A stretch of DNA of 17,998 nt from an uncultured Flavobacteriales bacterium (lineage in GTDB: Bacteria > Bacteroidota > Bacteroidia > Flavobacteriales > Schleiferiaceae), in contig CAIJMB010000159.1 of assembly GCA_903821715.1 (NCBI GenBank), forward strand, positions 1 to 17,998, in the 5' to 3' direction. Shown piece by piece: positions 16,058 through 17,998 of this stretch. Under the pieces are notes generated by a model. The model was not told the DNA's origin. It saw nothing but the letters and a program-made list of their open reading frames with translations, and did no database searches. The position numbers and the translations under genes were made by a program. How positions within the stretch are numbered: position 1 is the first letter of the stretch; each line of letters begins with the position of its first letter.

Positions 16058-17318
16058 TCAAGTACTGCGACTGCTTTTTCGAGCGCCATTCCGCGCGAGC
16101 CTTTGACCCAGATGTGATCGGCAAGGGGTGGATTCGATGCCCAAAGTGCGCACAGTTCCTGGGTTGAGTTAAGAGAGACAAACGCGTGTTGGGTAGCCGC
16201 AAACAGCGGCCCCACCAATATATTGCGTGCTTAATTCCGAGACTGATCATCACGTCAACCATGTGCTGGTGCGCTTCGGCCGCATAGTCTCCCAATTCAA
16301 AGAGGTCGCCGGCTACATAGAGGGTGCGGTCGGGGTTGAGTCGCGGAGCGGCGTTGCGCACACTTGCTTCCATGCTGCTTGGGTTGGCATTGTATGCATC
16401 CATAAACACTCGGTATGCGCCCACATTGCGCCATTCGCCGCGGTTGTTTTGAGGCAAATAAGCTTCTATTCCACGGGCTATCTCGGAATCACTTAAGCCA
16501 AAGTGAGAACCCAATGCTACCGCAGCACTCAATGCGCGGTCTTGAAAGTCTCCGATGAGGTGGCTCTGGGCAGTGATTCCGCGCCATGTGACGGCCATTC
16601 TACCGTGATCATCGGAGTGGAATACGTCCTCGGAACCAAACACTATTCGGGGTTCATGGCTTTCAGCTAGTTGCCGGGGGTCGCCACAGTACACAAGCGA
16701 CAAACCTTTTGATGAGGTGAGGTGGCGGTAGAGTTCGGACTTTCCACGCACCACGCCTTCGGGTCCACCAAATCCTTCAAGGTGAGCCAATCCAAAATTG
16801 GTGACATATCCGATATTGGGTTCTGCGATAGAAGCCAATTCCGCAATTTCACCTTGGTGGTTCGCACCCATTTCAATCACCGCAACTTCGTGTTCGGGTT
16901 GGAGCTGAAGGAGCGTGAGGGGCACTCCGATGTGGTTATTTAAGTTGCCATACGTGGCGAGCACGTTGAATCGTTGTCCAAGTACGTGAGCAAACAACTC
17001 TTTGGCAGTCGTTTTTCCGTTACTTCCAGTCAAACCGACCACGGTTTTACCCCAGGCTTTACGGTGCGTCTGGGCAAGTTCCTGAAGGGCCTTAAGAGTG
17101 TCTGGAACGAGTACTACCCGGGGATCACTTGGATTGAGCCCGTCCACCCATTCGTCAATAACCACAGCGGACGCGCCGAGCTCAAGAGCCTTCGGCGCGA
17201 ATAAGTTTCCATTGAAGTTGGCACCACGTAGCGCAAAAAAAATCTGCCCCGAAGCCAGAGAACGGCTGTCGGAGCAGACTCCTACGCGCGCATCGAAGCG
17301 CGCATAAAGTTGGTCCAT
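16045..17318 (-). CDS. murF: UDP-N-acetylmuramoyl-tripeptide--D-alanyl-D-alanine ligase, with a frameshift near the 3' end
   Basis: The cytosolic ligase that adds D-Ala-D-Ala to the UDP-MurNAc tripeptide, the last soluble step in peptidoglycan precursor synthesis. Motifs: CSDSRSLASGQIFFAL near the N-terminus, the ATP loop GLTGSNGKTTAKELF, NNHIGVPLTLL, VIEMGANHQGEI and DAYNANPSSMEASV. The uninterrupted frame runs to 15993 and would give 441 residues, but after IKHAI (16224) it loses all MurF character. In another frame from about 16218 down to the TAG at 16045 the true C-terminus appears: LVGPLFAATQHAF, LADHIWVKGSRGMALEKAV and VLDQSA. WVKGSRGM is the conserved MurF C-terminal motif. Two surplus bases (or one missing) at 16215-16223 explain it. 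The repaired protein would be about 423 residues. The gene starts 4 nt after the gldJ stop and is co-transcribed. Confidence 0.9.
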
Positions 17319-17322
17319 AGTT

Positions 17323-17998
17323 CTATGGACGGTAGCGGACGAACTTGTCTTGCTTGGGCTTCGGTGAAGACTTCGTGCGCTTGCTGTCTTCGTTTTGGAA
17401 GCCTACACGGTCCATTGCACAACGGAATCCGATGTAGTCCGTGGCTTGATCTTGCTCAAGGAAGCGGCGGTTGCCTGGAGAAAGCCAGTACGCGCGGTCG
17501 CGCCACGATCCACCTTTGAAAACGCGCGTGGTGTTTCCAATGAGCGTTGATTCCCCATAGACGTACATCTGGTTGCCCATTTCTTCTTCGCCTCCGTTGC
17601 CGTAGTTCAATGATGATTCTACGTCACCATCCATAAAGTCGCGGTAGTCTGACTTCTGGTAGTTGCGACGCTTGAGGTTTTCTTCGACGGTTACAGAACG
17701 CTGTGGCAGTTGACCAGGCAAGCGAGTAAGAACGCTGTCTCCCGACTCTCGAACGTCGTACTGGGGCTCAGTCAGAACGGCAAGTTCACCGAGACCTTCA
17801 TAGTTATCGTCAAATGTCTTGAATTCGTTTCCGCGGAACGGACGGTGATCGTCCATGTCTTGGGCTGAAAGGGGACGGTAGACGTCAAGTACCCACTCTG
17901 CTACGTTGCCGGCCATATCGTACAAACCAAAGTCATTGGGAGGGTAGAACTTCACCTGCATAGTAATGTTGGCTTGGTCGTTGAGGTAGCCACCAACA
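17323..17998 (-). CDS. gldJ: Gliding motility lipoprotein GldJ, C-terminal part (start outside window)
   Basis: The visible 224 residues run off the window edge in frame (GGYLNDQANITMQV...), so the methionine at 17961 is internal. The sequence is a formylglycine-generating-enzyme (sulfatase-modifying factor) fold: NDFGLYDMAGNVAEWVLDVY, then RVFKGGSWRDRAYWL, RRFLEQDQATDYIGFRCAMD, and a short basic tail ending KFVRYRP. This fold followed by murF is the arrangement of gldJ in Flavobacterium, where GldJ is an outer-membrane lipoprotein needed for gliding and for stable T9SS components. It has no catalytic role known to me. The nearby T9SS type B cargo gene agrees with a functional T9SS. GldK is the main alternative, since it shares the fold, but the murF neighbour favours GldJ. 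Confidence 0.85.
   Translation of the reverse strand, partial: VGGYLNDQANITMQVKFYPPNDFGLYDMAGNVAEWVLDVYRPLSAQDMDDHRPFRGNEFKTFDDNYEGLGELAVLTEPQYDVRESGDSVLTRLPGQLPQRSVTVEENLKRRNYQKSDYRDFMDGDVESSLNYGNGGEEEMGNQMYVYGESTLIGNTTRVFKGGSWRDRAYWLSPGNRRFLEQDQATDYIGFRCAMDRVGFQNEDSKRTKSSPKPKQDKFVRYRP

Noticed and set aside
16205..16230. Programmed ribosomal frameshift in murF
   Set aside because: No classical slippery heptamer or downstream stem-loop is apparent and I know of no programmed frameshift in murF; a sequencing or assembly error is simpler.
17959..17961. ATG as the start of a short FGE-domain protein
   Set aside because: The frame continues to the window edge with sequence that fits the family (GGYLNDQAN), so this Met is internal to a truncated gldJ.

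Overview
The window comes from a member of the Bacteroidota, most likely of the order Flavobacteriales (an inference). Four things point there: the C-terminal half of the gliding lipoprotein gene gldJ next to murF; a secreted protein with a type B type IX secretion (T9SS) C-terminal signal; mevalonate-pathway genes, which are usual in Flavobacteriia, beside a UbiA-like prenyltransferase; and the gene order alaS / M23 peptidase / MerR / LemA / TPM / TPM. Base composition is moderately GC-rich for this order. It reads as an ordinary, very compact chromosomal core region. I see no insertion sequence, prophage, CRISPR array, tRNA or rRNA.

Layout, left to right. Positions 1-1404 (+) are the 3' part of a PiT phosphate transporter with a PhoU-like tail, ended by a bidirectional hairpin terminator. 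Positions 1452-2837 (-) encode an M20 dipeptidase, divergent from 2892-5111 (+), a large T9SS-secreted choice-of-anchor L / PKD protein. Positions 5118-7760 (-) form a three-gene isoprenoid operon, transcribed mvaD, mevalonate kinase, then a shortened UbiA-like protein. Positions 7761-8019 are the only sizeable gap and are filled by a 32-bp tandem repeat with reverse-complementary copies next to the fabD stop.

Positions 8020-12781 (-) form a densely packed set, transcribed M23 peptidase, MerR regulator, LemA, TPM protein, TPM protein with a Gly-rich tail, small lipoprotein, PTPS/QueD-like enzyme, and then fabD after a 35-nt gap. Four successive junctions overlap as ATGA or TAATG. Divergent to it is alaS (12819-15419, +), whose end overlaps a small exported, possibly beta-barrel protein (15401-16057, +). 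On the minus strand follow murF (16045-17318), which carries a frameshift close to its C-terminus, and the C-terminal part of gldJ (17323-17998).

Functionally the region mixes housekeeping (alaS, fabD, murF, isoprenoid and pterin synthesis) with envelope biology (M23 peptidase, LemA/TPM, lipoproteins, T9SS cargo, GldJ). The items most worth a second look are the murF frameshift, the repeat array in the mvaD leader, and the UbiA-family protein that lacks its second Asp-rich motif and its last membrane helices. I found nothing that I can defend as a wholly new system.
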